NCBI RefSeq assembly: GCF_000832985.1
Contig: NZ_CP009920.1
Span: forward strand, 1,860,001 to 1,924,000
DNA: 64,000 bases
From: Priestia megaterium NBRC 15308 = ATCC 14581
GTDB taxonomy: Bacteria; Bacillota; Bacilli; Bacillales; Bacillaceae_H
Direction: 5' to 3'
In this document: positions 8,856-22,702 of the stretch, in pieces
How the letters are laid out: each line of letters begins with the position of its first letter
How positions within the stretch are numbered: the stretch's first letter is position 1
Translations under genes and position numbers: made by a program
The notes under the pieces: model-generated
Seen by the model: the letters and a program-made list of their open reading frames with translations, nothing else
Told to the model about the DNA's origin: nothing
Databases searched by the model: none

Positions 8856-8883
8856 ATTATATCACAAAATGAGCATTTTGCAA
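8856..8883 (-). promoter_or_regulatory. Sigma-A promoter of ssrA
   Basis: Read on the minus strand, TTGCAA (8878-8883) and a perfect TATAAT (8856-8861) are 16 bases apart. Transcription would start near 8849, about 85 bases before the mature tmRNA 5' end. Confidence 0.65.
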
Positions 8884-8901
8884 TTGTAATATTTTGTAAT
8901 G

Positions 8902-9369
8902 TTACATCTTTTGACGATCACGAAATGCTCGTTCGATATCGCGCTTCGCTTCTTTTTGTTTTAAGTCTTCACGCTTGTCATATTTCTTTTTACCCTTACC
9001 AAGCCCTAGTAAAACCTTTGCGTATCCATTTTTTAAATACACTTTTAAAGGAACTAATGAATAACCCGTTTCTTTTGAATAGCCAATTAGCTTGCTGATT
9101 TCACGCTTATGCAGCAATAGCTTTCGTGTACGCAACGGCTCATGATTGTATCGATTTCCTTGTTCGTAAGGACTAACGTGCATATTGTGTAGAAATACTT
9201 CTCCGTTTTGCACACGAGCAAAAGAGTCCTTTAAATTTACACGCCCATTACGAATTGATTTAATTTCCGTTCCTTGTAGAACAATACCCGTCTCATATGT
9301 TTCTTCAATAAAAAAGTCGTGGCGGGCTTTTTTGTTTTGTGCAATTAATTTCCCTTCACCTTTTGGCAT
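8902..9369 (-). CDS. smpB: SsrA-binding protein SmpB
   Basis: SmpB binds the tRNA-like domain of tmRNA and takes it into stalled ribosomes. The 155-residue protein has the OB-fold core with the signature [20 protein letters not shown] near residues 20-40 and the basic C-terminal tail that reads the empty mRNA channel. Length and start are typical, with AAGGGAAGGAACG upstream. It lies just upstream of ssrA and downstream of rnr; RNase R degrades the faulty mRNA freed by trans-translation, so the three form a functional group. Confidence 0.97.
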   Translation of the reverse strand: MPKGEGKLIAQNKKARHDFFIEETYETGIVLQGTEIKSIRNGRVNLKDSFARVQNGEVFLHNMHVSPYEQGNRYNHEPLRTRKLLLHKREISKLIGYSKETGYSLVPLKVYLKNGYAKVLLGLGKGKKKYDKREDLKQKEAKRDIERAFRDRQKM

Positions 9370-9520
9370 AAAACGTTCCTTCCCTTCAGCCGTACTTACG
9401 TATATGTATGATATTATGTATCATTTTACTGTATGGAAATCTAAACAACAACTAAAACGTTTAATGGAGCTGTTTTGAAGCAGAAGGAATACCCTTCTGC
9501 TTCACTGCTGTCGATTTCGA

Positions 9521-11863
9521 TTATTTACGCTTTTTCTTTTTGCGCTTAACATTTGGGGCACCCTCGAAGAATCTCTTTTTCTTTTTCTTCTTTGGCTTTT
9601 GAGTAGACCACTCTTCATTTTTGCTTCGGCTGCCCTCGCGAACTTTTCCTTTATCATCTTTGCGTGACTTTTGTTTTGCTTTAATCACTTTAGGACGGTC
9701 TTTAGATAAGCGTTTGCGACTTTCTTTCATTCCTACAATAATAAAGTCAACCGAACGCTCGTCTTTATTCACATCGGCGACTTTCACTTCAATTTCGTCT
9801 CCAATTCGGAAGACATTGCCCGTTTTTTCTCCAATCATCGCATAGTGACGTTCGTCGTAACGATAATAGTCATCTGTTAAGTCACTGACGTGAACTAAAC
9901 CTTCAATCGTATTTTCTAGCTCCACGAACATTCCAAAGTTAGTAACAGAGCTAATAATACCATTAAATACTTCCCCAACTTTATCAGCCATAAACTCAGC
10001 TTTTTTCATATCGTCCGTTTCCCGCTCAGCGTCAACTGAACGACGTTCCATATTAGAAGAATGCTCAGCAACATCAGGCAGAAGCTCGCGCCATTTTTCT
10101 TGCGTTTGCTGATCTGTTTTTCCTTCAATTAAATACGTGCGAATGAGACGATGAACGATTAAATCCGGATAACGACGGATTGGAGACGTAAAATGCGTAT
10201 AGAACTCAGCTGATAAACCAAAGTGGCCTAAACTTTCTGCTTCATATTTCGCTTGTTTCATCGAACGAAGCATAACAGTTGAAATAACCATCTCTTCAGG
10301 CGTGCCTTTTACTTCTTCTAAAATATCCTGTAGCGCACGCGGATGAATATCGTTTCCTGTTCCTTTCACCGTGTAACCAAAGTTTGTAATGAACTCTAAG
10401 AAACGAGTAAGCTTCTCTGCATCTGGATCTTCATGAATACGATAAATGAACGGTACGTTCATCCAGTGAAAATGTTCTGCTACTGTTTCATTCGCCGCTA
10501 GCATAAATTCTTCGATTAGCTTTTCAGCAACCGAACGTTCACGCAAAATAACATCGTGAGGATGGCCATCATCGTCTACTAATACTTTTGCTTCTTTGAA
10601 ATCAAAATCAATGGCCCCGCGATCCATTCTCTTTTTACGAAGAATAGCTGCCAGCTTTTCCATACGCTCAAACATCGGAACAATTGGCTCGTAGCGTTCT
10701 AACACTTCTTCATCTTTATCCACTAAGATTTTGTTAACGTCTGAATACGTCATTCGTTCTGTCGTTTTGATGACACTTTCAAAAATTTCATGTTTCACTA
10801 CTTCACCCTGTGGATCGATTTCCATCTCACACGAAAGCGTAAAACGGTTAACTTTTGGATTTAATGAGCAAATTCCATTAGATAAACGGTGAGGAATCAT
10901 CGGAATAACTCGGTCTACTAAATAGACGCTTGTTCCGCGCTCTGCTGCTTCTACATCAATCGGAGAACCTTCTTTAACGTAGTGACTTACATCTGCAATA
11001 TGGACGCCTAATTTGTAGTTTCCATTTTCAAGCTCTGTAACCGTTACGGCGTCATCCAAATCTTTTGCATCTGCTCCGTCAATGGTTACAATAACTTGAT
11101 CACGAAGATCGCGGCGGTTGCCGATATCTTTTTCGTCAATCGTTTCAGGTGTATCAATTGCTTGTGTTAAAGCATCAGCAGGAAATTCTTGAGGAAGACC
11201 GTGCTTATGGATAACAGAAATGATATCGATCCCCGGATCGTTTTTATGTCCAAGAATTTGAACAACTTTTCCTTCTGCGTTCATGCGGCCTTCCGGATAG
11301 GTTGTCAGTTCTACTACTACTTTATGGCCTTCAACCGCACCGTTTCTTGCTGCTTTGGGAATAAAAATATCACCTGCAATTTTTTTGTCATCCGCAATCA
11401 CAAAGCCAAAATTTTTGCTTTGCGTATACGTACCTACAATTTGCTGGGTACCTCGTTCTAAGATTTTTACAATGGTTCCTTCACGACGAGCACCTGATGA
11501 TTCTGATGACACTCTTGCAAGCACAATATCTCCGTGCATAGCATTGTTTGTTTCAGTAGGGGGAATAAATACATCACCCGCATCTTTTTCTTCAGGAACT
11601 ACGAACGCAAACCCTTTTGCATGTCCGCTTACTTTCCCTTTGACAAAATTCATTTGTTCCGGCAGCCCGTAGCGATCGTTTCTTGCTCGGATAATTAAAC
11701 CCTTCTCTTCCATAATAACAAGTGCCTTCACAAACTCTTTGAATGACTCTGCATCCTCAGTATTAAATTCTTTTGCAAGCTCTTGGACAGTCAAAGGTTT
11801 GTAATTATCCCTTTTCATAAAATCCAATATTTCATTTATATAGGGCTGATTTTCTTCTTTCAC
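9521..11863 (-). CDS. rnr: Ribonuclease R
   Basis: A 3'-5' exoribonuclease that degrades structured RNA, including mRNA released by trans-translation. It has an N-terminal winged-helix region, cold-shock/OB domains, the RNB catalytic core with the acidic cluster around [14 protein letters not shown], an S1 domain near the C-terminus and a Lys/Arg-rich tail. I choose the GTG at 11863, which has AAGGAGGG seven bases upstream, giving 780 residues; a longer TTG-initiated frame from 11908 lacks a ribosome binding site. It is preceded by the carboxylesterase gene, 38 bases away. Confidence 0.95.
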   Translation of the reverse strand: MKEENQPYINEILDFMKRDNYKPLTVQELAKEFNTEDAESFKEFVKALVIMEEKGLIIRARNDRYGLPEQMNFVKGKVSGHAKGFAFVVPEEKDAGDVFIPPTETNNAMHGDIVLARVSSESSGARREGTIVKILERGTQQIVGTYTQSKNFGFVIADDKKIAGDIFIPKAARNGAVEGHKVVVELTTYPEGRMNAEGKVVQILGHKNDPGIDIISVIHKHGLPQEFPADALTQAIDTPETIDEKDIGNRRDLRDQVIVTIDGADAKDLDDAVTVTELENGNYKLGVHIADVSHYVKEGSPIDVEAAERGTSVYLVDRVIPMIPHRLSNGICSLNPKVNRFTLSCEMEIDPQGEVVKHEIFESVIKTTERMTYSDVNKILVDKDEEVLERYEPIVPMFERMEKLAAILRKKRMDRGAIDFDFKEAKVLVDDDGHPHDVILRERSVAEKLIEEFMLAANETVAEHFHWMNVPFIYRIHEDPDAEKLTRFLEFITNFGYTVKGTGNDIHPRALQDILEEVKGTPEEMVISTVMLRSMKQAKYEAESLGHFGLSAEFYTHFTSPIRRYPDLIVHRLIRTYLIEGKTDQQTQEKWRELLPDVAEHSSNMERRSVDAERETDDMKKAEFMADKVGEVFNGIISSVTNFGMFVELENTIEGLVHVSDLTDDYYRYDERHYAMIGEKTGNVFRIGDEIEVKVADVNKDERSVDFIIVGMKESRKRLSKDRPKVIKAKQKSRKDDKGKVREGSRSKNEEWSTQKPKKKKKKRFFEGAPNVKRKKKKRK

Positions 11864-11901
11864 ATCATGTCCCTCCTTTTTCTTTATTCTTATTATCTCT
11901 A

Positions 11902-12642
11902 TCACCAATCAAGTGATTCCAAAAATGCATATACATCCTCGTGAAGCTGATCACGCTCTTTATCAAAGGTAATGGTATGACCAGATTCTTCGTACCATTT
12001 TATATCTTTTGTAGGAGACTCGACGCTATTATAAATAATATTGGCGCTGTCTGTATTAATCATATGATCATGACGACCTTGTACAACAAATGTCGGTGCA
12101 TAAATCATATCAACTGAATTTCGCACTTCAGCGATTAATTCCTGTAAAGACTTTAATGTGTTCATTGGTGTTTGCTTGAACTCTTCCATTTCTTGTTCAA
12201 TCTGTTCAGACGATTTACCTTCACGCTTTTTATATTCGCGTGCATACGCTAAAACACCTTCATACATGACTTCTTCACTCTTTATATACATAGGGGCGCA
12301 CATAGGCACAATACCCTTTATAGGTACAGTGTAACCTAATTTCAGTGAAAATACGCCACCTAGTGAAAGACCTACAGCGGCAATACTTTCATGACCTTTG
12401 CTTTTCAAAAACTCATAGCCGTCCATGACATCTTTCCACCAATCTTTTGGACCAGTATGAACAAGTTCTTCAGGCGCTACGCCATGTCCTTTGTAATGAG
12501 GTGCGTGGCATGTGTATCCTTTTTTCTCTAAAAAACGACCTAACATACGAACATCAGCAGAATTTCCGGTAAAACCATGAAGTAATAAAACAGCTTTTTC
12601 GCCGCCTTCAAATGTAAATGGCTTTGGTTGTGCAATTTTCAT
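11902..12642 (-). CDS. est: Carboxylesterase / monoacylglycerol lipase (Est30, YvaK type)
   Basis: An alpha/beta hydrolase of 246 residues that cleaves carboxylic esters of short acyl chains. The nucleophile elbow is GLSLGG, the acid Asp lies in GRHDHMIN and the catalytic His in ESGHTITFD; the oxyanion motif LLHGFTG is near the N-terminus. It closely resembles the thermostable Est30 of Geobacillus and B. subtilis YvaK, which has the same position between secG and rnr. There is no signal peptide, so it is cytoplasmic. The physiological substrate is unknown. Confidence 0.9.
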   Translation of the reverse strand: MKIAQPKPFTFEGGEKAVLLLHGFTGNSADVRMLGRFLEKKGYTCHAPHYKGHGVAPEELVHTGPKDWWKDVMDGYEFLKSKGHESIAAVGLSLGGVFSLKLGYTVPIKGIVPMCAPMYIKSEEVMYEGVLAYAREYKKREGKSSEQIEQEMEEFKQTPMNTLKSLQELIAEVRNSVDMIYAPTFVVQGRHDHMINTDSANIIYNSVESPTKDIKWYEESGHTITFDKERDQLHEDVYAFLESLDW

Positions 12643-12835
12643 ATATCATTTAACTCCTTTTAGTTATAATATCTGCAGTCCTAATAGAAAAAAACATGTA
12701 TTTATGTGACGGTCATCACATAAAAAGAGATGTAGCCATCAACTTTTACGCTTTTATACTATATTTAGTACTTTTTTCTAAAGCTATATTATATCATTAC
12801 TTAAAAATGAAATTAAAGTATTCAACACGCCCATT

Positions 12836-12890
12836 AAAAAACCACCTAATACATAAGTTGGTATACACCAAGTACATATGCATTAGGTGG
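12836..12890 (-). terminator. Terminator of secG
   Basis: On the minus strand a 14-bp stem (12842-12855 with 12877-12890, one mismatch) is followed by TTTTTTAA. The loop contains a smaller inverted repeat around GGTATACACC. Confidence 0.88.
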
Positions 12891-12909
12891 CAGTCTATCC
12901 AGTAACATA

Positions 12910-13143
12910 TTAAAGTTTGAAATAAGATACAGCAAGTGTTAACACAAAGAATAAGATAGATAACACTACTGTCAAACGGTGTAAAACTAAGTCAATTCCA
13001 CGTGCTTTTTGTTTCCCAAATAACGTTTCAGCTCCACCGGAAATAGCTCCAGATAATCCAGTAGTTTTACTTGATTGTAAAACGACCACAACAATCAAAG
13101 CAATTGAAACAATCACTAGCAAAGTAATCAGCAATGTATGCAC
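12910..13143 (-). CDS. secG: Preprotein translocase subunit SecG
   Basis: A small subunit of the SecYEG channel that assists SecA-driven export. The 77-residue protein has two hydrophobic segments (about residues 2-22 and 55-75) joined by a Gly-rich loop with the family's [15 protein letters not shown] block. The start is GTG with GGAGG nine bases upstream. It has its own terminator and a structured 5' region, so it is probably transcribed separately from the esterase-rnr genes downstream. Confidence 0.95.
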   Translation of the reverse strand: MHTLLITLLVIVSIALIVVVVLQSSKTTGLSGAISGGAETLFGKQKARGIDLVLHRLTVVLSILFFVLTLAVSYFKL

Positions 13144-13165
13144 TAAGACACACCTCCTACACCAA

Positions 13166-13213
13166 GTAATAGTCCATCAGCGGGGTTTCTTCATCCCTTC
13201 TGATTGGCATTAC
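13166..13213 (-). promoter_or_regulatory. Nested stem-loop in the secG leader
   Basis: Three nested helices can form: 13166-13170 with 13209-13213, 13174-13180 with 13200-13207 (one bulge), and 13182-13185 with 13195-13197. The structure ends a few bases before the secG ribosome binding site. It could affect translation or stability. It matches no leader class I know. Confidence 0.35.
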
Positions 13214-13307
13214 CGGGGATAAAGTACGCGCACTACGCTAAGGTTAATTTATCATAAAAAACCCTCTCGTACAAGTAATGGCAGTGAAATACAACGGATT
13301 TTAACGT

Positions 13308-13341
13308 AAAAAAAACGGACGACAATCGTCATCCGTTTTTT
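13308..13341 (-). terminator. Terminator of the glycolytic operon (after eno)
   Basis: A GC-rich stem around ACGGACGAC / GTCATCCGT with one mismatch is followed on the minus strand by a run of seven T. It closes the cggR-gap-pgk-tpiA-gpmI-eno operon. Confidence 0.88.
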
Positions 13342-13352
13342 ATACTTTCAAC

Positions 13353-14672
<1,320 letters not shown>

Positions 14673-16204
14673 TTATTTAATTAATGTTTTACCTGTCATT
14701 TCTTTTGGCTGTGCTACATCTAGAAGAGTAAGCATCGTAGGAGCTAGATCTCCTAGAATACCATCTTCACGAAGCTCTAAGCCTTGTTTGGTTACGATTA
14801 CTGGAACAGGATTCGTTGTATGAGCCGTCATTGGATTACCTTCAAGTGTAATCACTTCATCAGCATTACCATGGTCTGCTGTGATGATTGCTGTACCGCC
14901 TTTAGCTAAAATTGCATCAACGATTTTGCCTAAGCACTCATCTACTGTTTCAATCGCTTTTACCGTTGGTTCTAGCATACCTGAATGGCCTACCATATCA
15001 GGATTTGCAAAGTTTAACAAAATAGCGTCTTGCTTATCGCCTTCGATTTCTGCAAGCAACGCGTCCGTCACTTCATAAGCACTCATCTCAGGTTTCAAGT
15101 CATATGTTGCTACTTTTGGTGAATCGATTAAGATACGTGTTTCACCAGGAAACTCTGCTTCACGTCCACCGCTCATAAAGAACGTTACGTGAGGATATTT
15201 TTCTGTCTCGGCAATACGAAGCTGCTTTAAGTTATTTTGAGATAATACTTCACCAAGCGTGTTATCTAAGTTATTTGGCTTAAAGGCTACATATCCGTCA
15301 ACTGTTTCGCTGAAGTGAGTTAAACATACAAAATGTAAGCTTTTCGGATGTTTTTCACCGCGATCAAATGAACGGAAATCTTCGTTTGCGAACGTATTTG
15401 AAATTTGAATTGCGCGATCTGGACGGAAGTTGTAGAAAATAACTGCATCTTCGTCTTGAATTGTCGCAACTGGCGATCCGTCTTCTTTTGTAATAACAGA
15501 AGGTAAAACGAATTCGTCATAGATTCCATTTTCATACGAATCTTTTACGCACTCTTCAGCGCTTGTATATGATGGACCTTCGCCGTACACCATTGCGCGG
15601 TATGATTTCTCTACGCGCTCCCAGCGTTTATCGCGGTCCATTGAGTAGTAACGTCCTGAAAGTGTTGCAATTTCACCAACGCCGTACTCTTCAATTTTTT
15701 CATTAAGTTCTTTTAAATACGTTTCAGCAGATTGAGGTGCTACGTCACGGCCATCTAAGAAACCATGAATGTAGACTTTTTCTAAGCCTTCACTCTTAGC
15801 TAGACGCAATAATGCATATAGATGTTCAATATGACTGTGTACGCCGCCATCAGATAAAAGACCGAAAAGATGAAGGTTTGTACCCTTTTCTTTTGCGTGC
15901 TTTACAGCTGCTAGAAGCGTTTCGTTTCGTTCAAACTCGCCTTCACGAATTGCTACGTTTACACGAGTTAAGCTTTGGTACACAATTCGGCCTGCGCCGA
16001 TGTTTAAGTGACCTACTTCAGAGTTACCCATTTGGCCTTCTGGTAAGCCTACAGCTTCTCCAGACGCCTGAAGTGTAGCATGAGGATACTCGTTCCAGAA
16101 ACGGTCGAAGTTTGGTTTTTTTGCATGTGTTACCGCATTACCTTTATCTTCATCGCGTAATGCAAAACCATCTAAGATGATTAATGCTACTGGCTTTTTA
16201 CTCA

Positions 16205-16205
<1 letters not shown>
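14673..16205 (-). CDS. gpmI: 2,3-bisphosphoglycerate-independent phosphoglycerate mutase
   Basis: This Mn2+-dependent enzyme interconverts 3- and 2-phosphoglycerate. The 510-residue protein belongs to the alkaline phosphatase superfamily: the N-terminal metal site is [11 protein letters not shown], the phosphoserine nucleophile lies in [13 protein letters not shown] (Ser62) and the C-terminal metal ligands in [10 protein letters not shown]. Its ATG overlaps the tpiA stop codon by one base, so translation is likely coupled. The Mn2+ form is pH-sensitive and important during sporulation in Bacillus (family knowledge). Confidence 0.97.
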
Positions 16206-17026
<821 letters not shown>

Positions 17027-17135
17027 TTAAAAGTGATTCGGTCCCTTTTATCTCTTGGTCATCCATCTTCGCTGCTTGATAATTTTTTATATTATCAGTC
17101 GTCAGGTCGGTCCTCCGTCTTACTGAAACATAAAC

Positions 17136-18320
17136 TTACTTATCGTTTAATGCAACTACGCCTGGAAGTTCTTTACCTTCCATAAACTCTAGTGACGCAC
17201 CGCCACCTGTAGAAATATGGCTCATTTTATCAGCTAAGTTGAATTTTTCAACAGCTGCTGCAGAGTCTCCTCCGCCGATTACTGAATATGTGTCAGTTGC
17301 TTCTGCTAAAGCTTCTGCTACTGCTTTTGTTCCGTTAGCAAATGCATCTAATTCAAATACACCCATTGGTCCATTCCAAATAACTAACTTAGAGTTTTTG
17401 ATTACGTCAGCATAGATTTCACGCGTTTTCGGTCCTGCGTCTAAGCCTTCCCAATCGCTTGGAATATCTTCAATTGATACAACTTGAATATTAGCATCAT
17501 TTGAGAAGTCATCTGCTACTACCACGTCCACTGGCATGTAGAAGTTTACTCCGTTTTTCTTAGCTTTTTCCATGAAAGATTTTGCAAGTTCAATCTTGTC
17601 TTCTTCAAGAAGTGATTTACCTACTTCATGGCCTAGTGCCTTAATAAATGTGTAAGAAAGTCCTCCACCGATGATTAAGTTATCTACTTTATCAAGCAAG
17701 TGGTCAATTACACCGATTTTGTCTTTAACTTTTGCTCCACCAACGATTGCAGTAAATGGACGTTCTGGGTTTGATAATGCTTTTGAAAGCACATCAAGCT
17801 CTTTTTCCATTAAGAAACCTGCTACTGCTGGAATATGTTGTGCAATTCCTTCTGTTGAAGCATGCGCACGGTGAGCTGCACCGAATGCATCGTTTACGTA
17901 CACGTCTGCTAATTCAGCAAATGCTTTTGCTAATTCAGGATCGTTTTTCTCTTCACCTGGGTAAAAACGTACGTTTTCAAGTACTAAAACATCGCCTTCG
18001 CTCATGCCGTCGATTGTTTTCTTTACTTCTTCACCAAAAGCTTCGTCAGCTTTTGCAACGTCTTTACCAAGAAGAGCTTGTAAACGTTCTGCAACAGCAT
18101 TTAGACGTAACTCTTCAACAACTTCGCCTTTTGGACGTCCAAGATGGCTAGCTAAAATTACTTTTGCACCTTGTTCTACTAAATATTGAATAGTAGGAAT
18201 AGCTGCACGAATACGAGTTTCGTCTGTTACTTTTCCGTCTTTCATTGGTACGTTAAAGTCTACGCGACAAAATACTCGCTTTCCTTTTACATCGATGTCT
18301 TTCAACGTTTTTTTGTTCAT
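17136..18320 (-). CDS. pgk: Phosphoglycerate kinase
   Basis: Transfers phosphate from 1,3-bisphosphoglycerate to ADP, the first ATP-yielding step of glycolysis. The 394-residue monomer shows RVDFNVPM near residue 20, the substrate-binding SHLGRPKG block and the nucleotide-binding GGGDSAAA motif near the C-terminus. Length is typical. It follows gap after a 309-base gap that contains a GC-rich hairpin, so expression may be partly uncoupled from cggR-gap. tpiA follows after about 175 bases. Confidence 0.98.
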   Translation of the reverse strand: MNKKTLKDIDVKGKRVFCRVDFNVPMKDGKVTDETRIRAAIPTIQYLVEQGAKVILASHLGRPKGEVVEELRLNAVAERLQALLGKDVAKADEAFGEEVKKTIDGMSEGDVLVLENVRFYPGEEKNDPELAKAFAELADVYVNDAFGAAHRAHASTEGIAQHIPAVAGFLMEKELDVLSKALSNPERPFTAIVGGAKVKDKIGVIDHLLDKVDNLIIGGGLSYTFIKALGHEVGKSLLEEDKIELAKSFMEKAKKNGVNFYMPVDVVVADDFSNDANIQVVSIEDIPSDWEGLDAGPKTREIYADVIKNSKLVIWNGPMGVFELDAFANGTKAVAEALAEATDTYSVIGGGDSAAAVEKFNLADKMSHISTGGGASLEFMEGKELPGVVALNDK

Positions 18321-18629
18321 CGTTAAAAGGCCTCCTTAAGTATTTATGGTACTAAGCAAGTAGGCTTCTATGTAATCATCAATCCACAAACCACCGTAGA
18401 TTTCATTTTATATATTGGCGCCTTTCTATATAAAGTGAAACTCCAGTTAGCTGCTTATGACGCTTTTTCATGTAGAAGCCAATACATAAATCAAGGAAGA
18501 GGGGGTATGCCCCTCTCTTCCTTAGCAAGTCTTATTATAGTCGTTCTATTTTCAGATATCCAATAAAAAAGAAAAGTCTAGTCGATTTCTGTCTTATTGA
18601 ATAAAATAGAAGCGAATTTTAAGTTATTC
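18321..18629 (-). other. gap-pgk intergenic region with GC-rich hairpin
   Basis: This 309-base stretch contains no gene that I can see. On the minus strand a hairpin pairs 18493-18505 with 18510-18523 (9 bp plus 4 G-C pairs, two-base internal bulge). It is followed by TTGATTT, which is weak for an intrinsic terminator. It could cause partial termination or stabilise the gap mRNA 3' end, giving unequal expression across the operon. Confidence 0.5.
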
Positions 18630-19670
<1,041 letters not shown>

Positions 19671-19682
19671 TTATATGAGGGA

Positions 19683-20711
19683 TTAATTAAAACCCCTTAC
19701 TAACTCTTTTGCGGCGCCTTCATCTGTAATGAGAATCGAATCATGCGCTTGTTGCATAAACGCTTTAATTGCCTTTGCTTTTGATGAACCTCCTGCAACA
19801 GCAATAACACATTTATTGTTCTTTAAATCATCGAGTTGTATGCCAACTGTTTTAACTTTATGAACAACTTCGCCTTGATGATTAAAATAGTATCCAAATG
19901 CCTCACCTACAGCATGTCCATTTTTCACTTTTTCTAAGTCTGCTTGTGGTGTTTTACGGCGTTCTGCCATTGTCATAGCGTCTCCTATTCCGTGAACAAC
20001 CATACCAGCGGACTTAATTAAATGAAGCATGTCTTTAATAGATGGTTCACCGATAATGGATCGGTATGCTTCATCACTAAGCTGATCTGGAACATGAAGC
20101 AAGCGATAGTGACTCATGGACTTTTCAGCCATCTTAGCACAAATCGTATTTGCTTGGTTTTGTACATTTTCACCTAGCCCTCCGCGAGCAGGTACAAAAA
20201 GTACATCAGGGTGTTTTAAATCAGGTGTCATCATTTCGGCAACGGCGGCAAGCGTCGTACCACCTGTAACAGCAACGGTATTTTTTTTACCAACAAGGCG
20301 CTCCTTGATACACGAAACAGATGCTCGACCCATTTCATTTTTGACCCAAGGAGACTGATCACTATCTCCAGATACAACAACAACTTCTGATAAAGAAAAC
20401 GCCTCTTTTAATGTTGTTTCCAATAACCGAAGTCCTGAAACTTCCTTCATTACTTCTTCTAATTCAGCCAGAAGGAGCTCTCCCTCATTTGTAAGCGTCA
20501 TTCCACTAGGGTAAATGTCAATCAAATCTTGTTCTTTTAAGAATGTTACTTCGCTTCGTAACACACGCTCTGTTAGCCCAAGGCTTACAGCTAAGTTTCT
20601 GCGGCCAATCGGCTGCATTAAACGTATGTATTGCAAGATTTGATAGCGCTTTTGCATAACTGAGAGAAGTTCAGGTAATAATTTTCGTTGTACTTCTATT
20701 AAAGAACGCAT
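19683..20711 (-). CDS. cggR: Central glycolytic genes repressor CggR
   Basis: A SorC/DeoR-type repressor of the glycolytic operon, whose DNA binding is relieved by fructose-1,6-bisphosphate. The 342-residue protein has an N-terminal winged-helix domain (about residues 30-85, RRNLAVSLGLTERVLRSEV) and a C-terminal sugar-phosphate domain with the phosphate-binding TGGTTLAAVAEM. It is the first gene of its own operon, and a two-part CggR operator lies just upstream at 20742-20777, so it is autoregulated. Confidence 0.96.
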   Translation of the reverse strand: MRSLIEVQRKLLPELLSVMQKRYQILQYIRLMQPIGRRNLAVSLGLTERVLRSEVTFLKEQDLIDIYPSGMTLTNEGELLLAELEEVMKEVSGLRLLETTLKEAFSLSEVVVVSGDSDQSPWVKNEMGRASVSCIKERLVGKKNTVAVTGGTTLAAVAEMMTPDLKHPDVLFVPARGGLGENVQNQANTICAKMAEKSMSHYRLLHVPDQLSDEAYRSIIGEPSIKDMLHLIKSAGMVVHGIGDAMTMAERRKTPQADLEKVKNGHAVGEAFGYYFNHQGEVVHKVKTVGIQLDDLKNNKCVIAVAGGSSKAKAIKAFMQQAHDSILITDEGAAKELVRGFN

Positions 20712-20741
20712 GTTAAAATCCCCTTAAGGCATAAACTCGCT

Positions 20742-20777
20742 GGACACATTTCGTCCCGTATAGACATATTATGTCCC
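20742..20777 (-). promoter_or_regulatory. CggR operator (two tandem sites)
   Basis: Read on the minus strand there are two copies of GGGAC-N6-TGTC(C): GGGACATAATATGTC (20777-20763) and GGGACGAAATGTGTCC (20757-20742). This matches the known B. subtilis CggR operator with two direct half-operators. It lies 30-65 bases upstream of the cggR start codon. Confidence 0.88.
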
Positions 20778-20784
20778 ACCTTGC

Positions 20785-20832
20785 GCAAAAAAAATTCACC
20801 CTGCTACAAAATCTATTCTAACAGGAGTGAAT
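20785..20832 (-). terminator. Terminator of the sigL-glutaredoxin unit
   Basis: A 10-bp stem with one bulged base (20794-20803 with 20822-20832) is followed on the minus strand by a run of eight T. It lies immediately upstream of the CggR-controlled promoter region and insulates it. Confidence 0.85.
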
Positions 20833-20844
20833 CCTTTATTCAAC

Positions 20845-21093
20845 TCATGTGTTGCCTATTTTTAAAAGTAAGCGTTTTCTTAATGGAATACCTGTTATTT
20901 TTCCATATTCCACTTCTTCTCCGTCCATTTCTACTACAGGAATCGTAAGATGATATTTTTCCAACCACTCATCGTTTTTATAAATATCTCGTTCAATAAG
21001 CTGAAAGGGAAAATCCGACTGCAGCTCTGCAAGCAGCTTCTTTGCATCATCGCATAAATGACAGCTATTTTTGGTATACAGTACGACTTCCAC
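20845..21093 (-). CDS. Glutaredoxin family protein
   Basis: An 82-residue thioredoxin-fold protein with the redox motif CHLC near residue 11 (NSCHLCDDAKKLL) and a cis-Pro site near IPVVEMDG. It is probably a small thiol-disulfide exchange protein in the cytoplasm; substrates are unknown. A glutaredoxin-like gene here between cggR and sigL is conserved in Bacillaceae as I recall. It begins 12 bases after the sigL stop and shares its transcript. Confidence 0.85.
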   Translation of the reverse strand: MEVVLYTKNSCHLCDDAKKLLAELQSDFPFQLIERDIYKNDEWLEKYHLTIPVVEMDGEEVEYGKITGIPLRKRLLLKIGNT

Positions 21094-21105
21094 ATTCCCA
21101 CTCCT

Positions 21106-22416
21106 TTACTGCGTGACAAAAAGTTTTCGTTGACTGGATGGTAGAACGTTTAATTGATCTCGATATTTGGCTACCGTTCTTCTTGAAATAGTAACGTTAT
21201 AATTGCTTTGCAAGACGTTAGCTAACTGCTGATCTGAAAGCGGACGCTGTTTGTTTTCTTCTGATACTAGCTTTTTAAGCAGTTCTTTTACATGAGTTGT
21301 AGAAGTCGCTTCGTTGTTGCCCAGTTGAATACTAGTTGAGAAAAAAGATTTCATTGAAAAGGTGCCAAAAGGTGTTTGAATATATTTGTGCCGAGTAGCA
21401 CGGCTAATCGTCGATTCATGCACGGACGTTTGTTCCGCTACTTCCTTCATTGTTAAGGGTTTCAAATACGAAGGACCCTTTTTAAAAAATGCTTCTTGTT
21501 CAACAAGTAAGGTATTCATTAATGCGTTTAATGTATCTTTGCGTGTGTGTAAACTTTTCATAATCCATTGAAATTCACGATATTTCTCTTGTAAATAAGA
21601 AAACATTTCTTGGTTTTGCCTGTTTTTCAGCTGGAGTTTGTATTGTTCATTCACTGAAAGGCGAGGTTCCAAATCCTCATTTGCATAAGCAACGACATTT
21701 CCATCTTCAATTTTTACAATAAAATCCGGTACAATGAATCGTTCATTGGACTTCATATAAAATGATCCAGGACGAGGATTTAATTTTTTAATCTGTTCAT
21801 GTAATTGTTGAAGAGCTTCAAGTGAGATTTGACATAACTTTGAGATTTTCATCCATTTTTTATACGCAAATTCCTCAAAGTGATGTGTCAAAATTTGCTC
21901 TATTTTTTCTGTCCATTGATTATTCCTTTTTAATTGAAGCATTAAGCACTCTTGTAAACTTCTTGCCCCTACTCCTGCCGGGTCCATCTGCTGCACAAGC
22001 TGGAGAGCCTTTTCAACCTGCTCTTGACCTTGACCAAGCTGGTTAGCAAGTATAATTAACTCATCGTGCAAATAGCCAGCATCATCCAGACTATGAATAA
22101 CAAACTCAACGGCTGCCTGCTCACATTCATCTAATTTTAATAATGCGGATTGATTCATTAAATGTTCGTACAGCGTTTCTTTAGGAGCTGGTATACTGCT
22201 CATATAATCTGTTGAATCAGAAGTTGCATGATTTTTTTGATTGTGAGATGTATAGACGGGCAGCTCTGAAAAATCTATAAGCGGATTTTGAAGCGCCTGC
22301 TCATGTAAAAACGCTACAATATCCATCGATGAATATTGTAAAAGAGAAATAGCTTGTGATAATTCTTTTGACATCGTCAGCTTTAACGACTGCTGCTGAA
22401 ATAATCCAATCTCCAT
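21106..22416 (-). CDS. rpoN: RNA polymerase sigma-54 factor (SigL/RpoN)
   Basis: Sigma-54 directs RNA polymerase to -24/-12 promoters and needs an ATP-driven activator to open them. The 436-residue protein has the Gln/Leu-rich N-terminal region I (QQQSLKLTMSKELSQAISLL) that contacts activators, the core-binding domain, a central HTH, and the RpoN box ISRRTVAKYRDQL near residue 415. Length is normal for Bacillus SigL. It is transcribed with the downstream glutaredoxin. The putative regulator encoded at 48405 has the shape of a sigma-54 activator but lacks the contact loop. Confidence 0.96.
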   Translation of the reverse strand: MEIGLFQQQSLKLTMSKELSQAISLLQYSSMDIVAFLHEQALQNPLIDFSELPVYTSHNQKNHATSDSTDYMSSIPAPKETLYEHLMNQSALLKLDECEQAAVEFVIHSLDDAGYLHDELIILANQLGQGQEQVEKALQLVQQMDPAGVGARSLQECLMLQLKRNNQWTEKIEQILTHHFEEFAYKKWMKISKLCQISLEALQQLHEQIKKLNPRPGSFYMKSNERFIVPDFIVKIEDGNVVAYANEDLEPRLSVNEQYKLQLKNRQNQEMFSYLQEKYREFQWIMKSLHTRKDTLNALMNTLLVEQEAFFKKGPSYLKPLTMKEVAEQTSVHESTISRATRHKYIQTPFGTFSMKSFFSTSIQLGNNEATSTTHVKELLKKLVSEENKQRPLSDQQLANVLQSNYNVTISRRTVAKYRDQLNVLPSSQRKLFVTQ

Positions 22417-22635
22417 TATTTCTCCCCTCCCCTTTATCTATTTTACTATAAAAACGCTTTCAAAGAGCATGTAACTATTTTTTATATGTAATTTTTTCAT
22501 CAAAAAATCTCCGTCAACCTTTGTTAACGAAGCGGTTCATCCTATTTTTAATTACTAACCATCAAAAAAGTAATAGAGCTATGTACCTTTATAACTTTTC
22601 ATTATAATTCGCACCAACCACATGATCCGAGTAAT

Positions 22636-22670
22636 AATCCGACATGACGTTCTCTTCGTCATGTCGGATT
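22636..22670 (-). terminator. Terminator of the lipoprotein gene
   Basis: A perfect 14-bp stem (22636-22649 with 22657-22670, 7-base loop) is followed on the minus strand by ATTATTAC. The remainder of the region back to sigL (about 220 bases) holds no gene that I can see. Confidence 0.75.
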
Positions 22671-22702
22671 TTCTGCATGTGTATAATATATAGAAGAATT
22701 AC

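Noticed and set aside
9185-9478. 97-codon frame on the plus strand overlapping smpB
   Set aside because: Most of it is antisense to smpB and the sequence resembles no protein; no ribosome binding site.
11864-11908. Longer rnr start at TTG 11908
   Set aside because: It would include the Shine-Dalgarno sequence AAGGAGGG itself; the GTG at 11863 is correctly spaced from it.
17756-18151. 131-codon open frame opposite pgk
   Set aside because: It is antisense to a conserved gene, has Leu/Arg/Gln-rich low-complexity composition and no ribosome binding site; a shadow frame.
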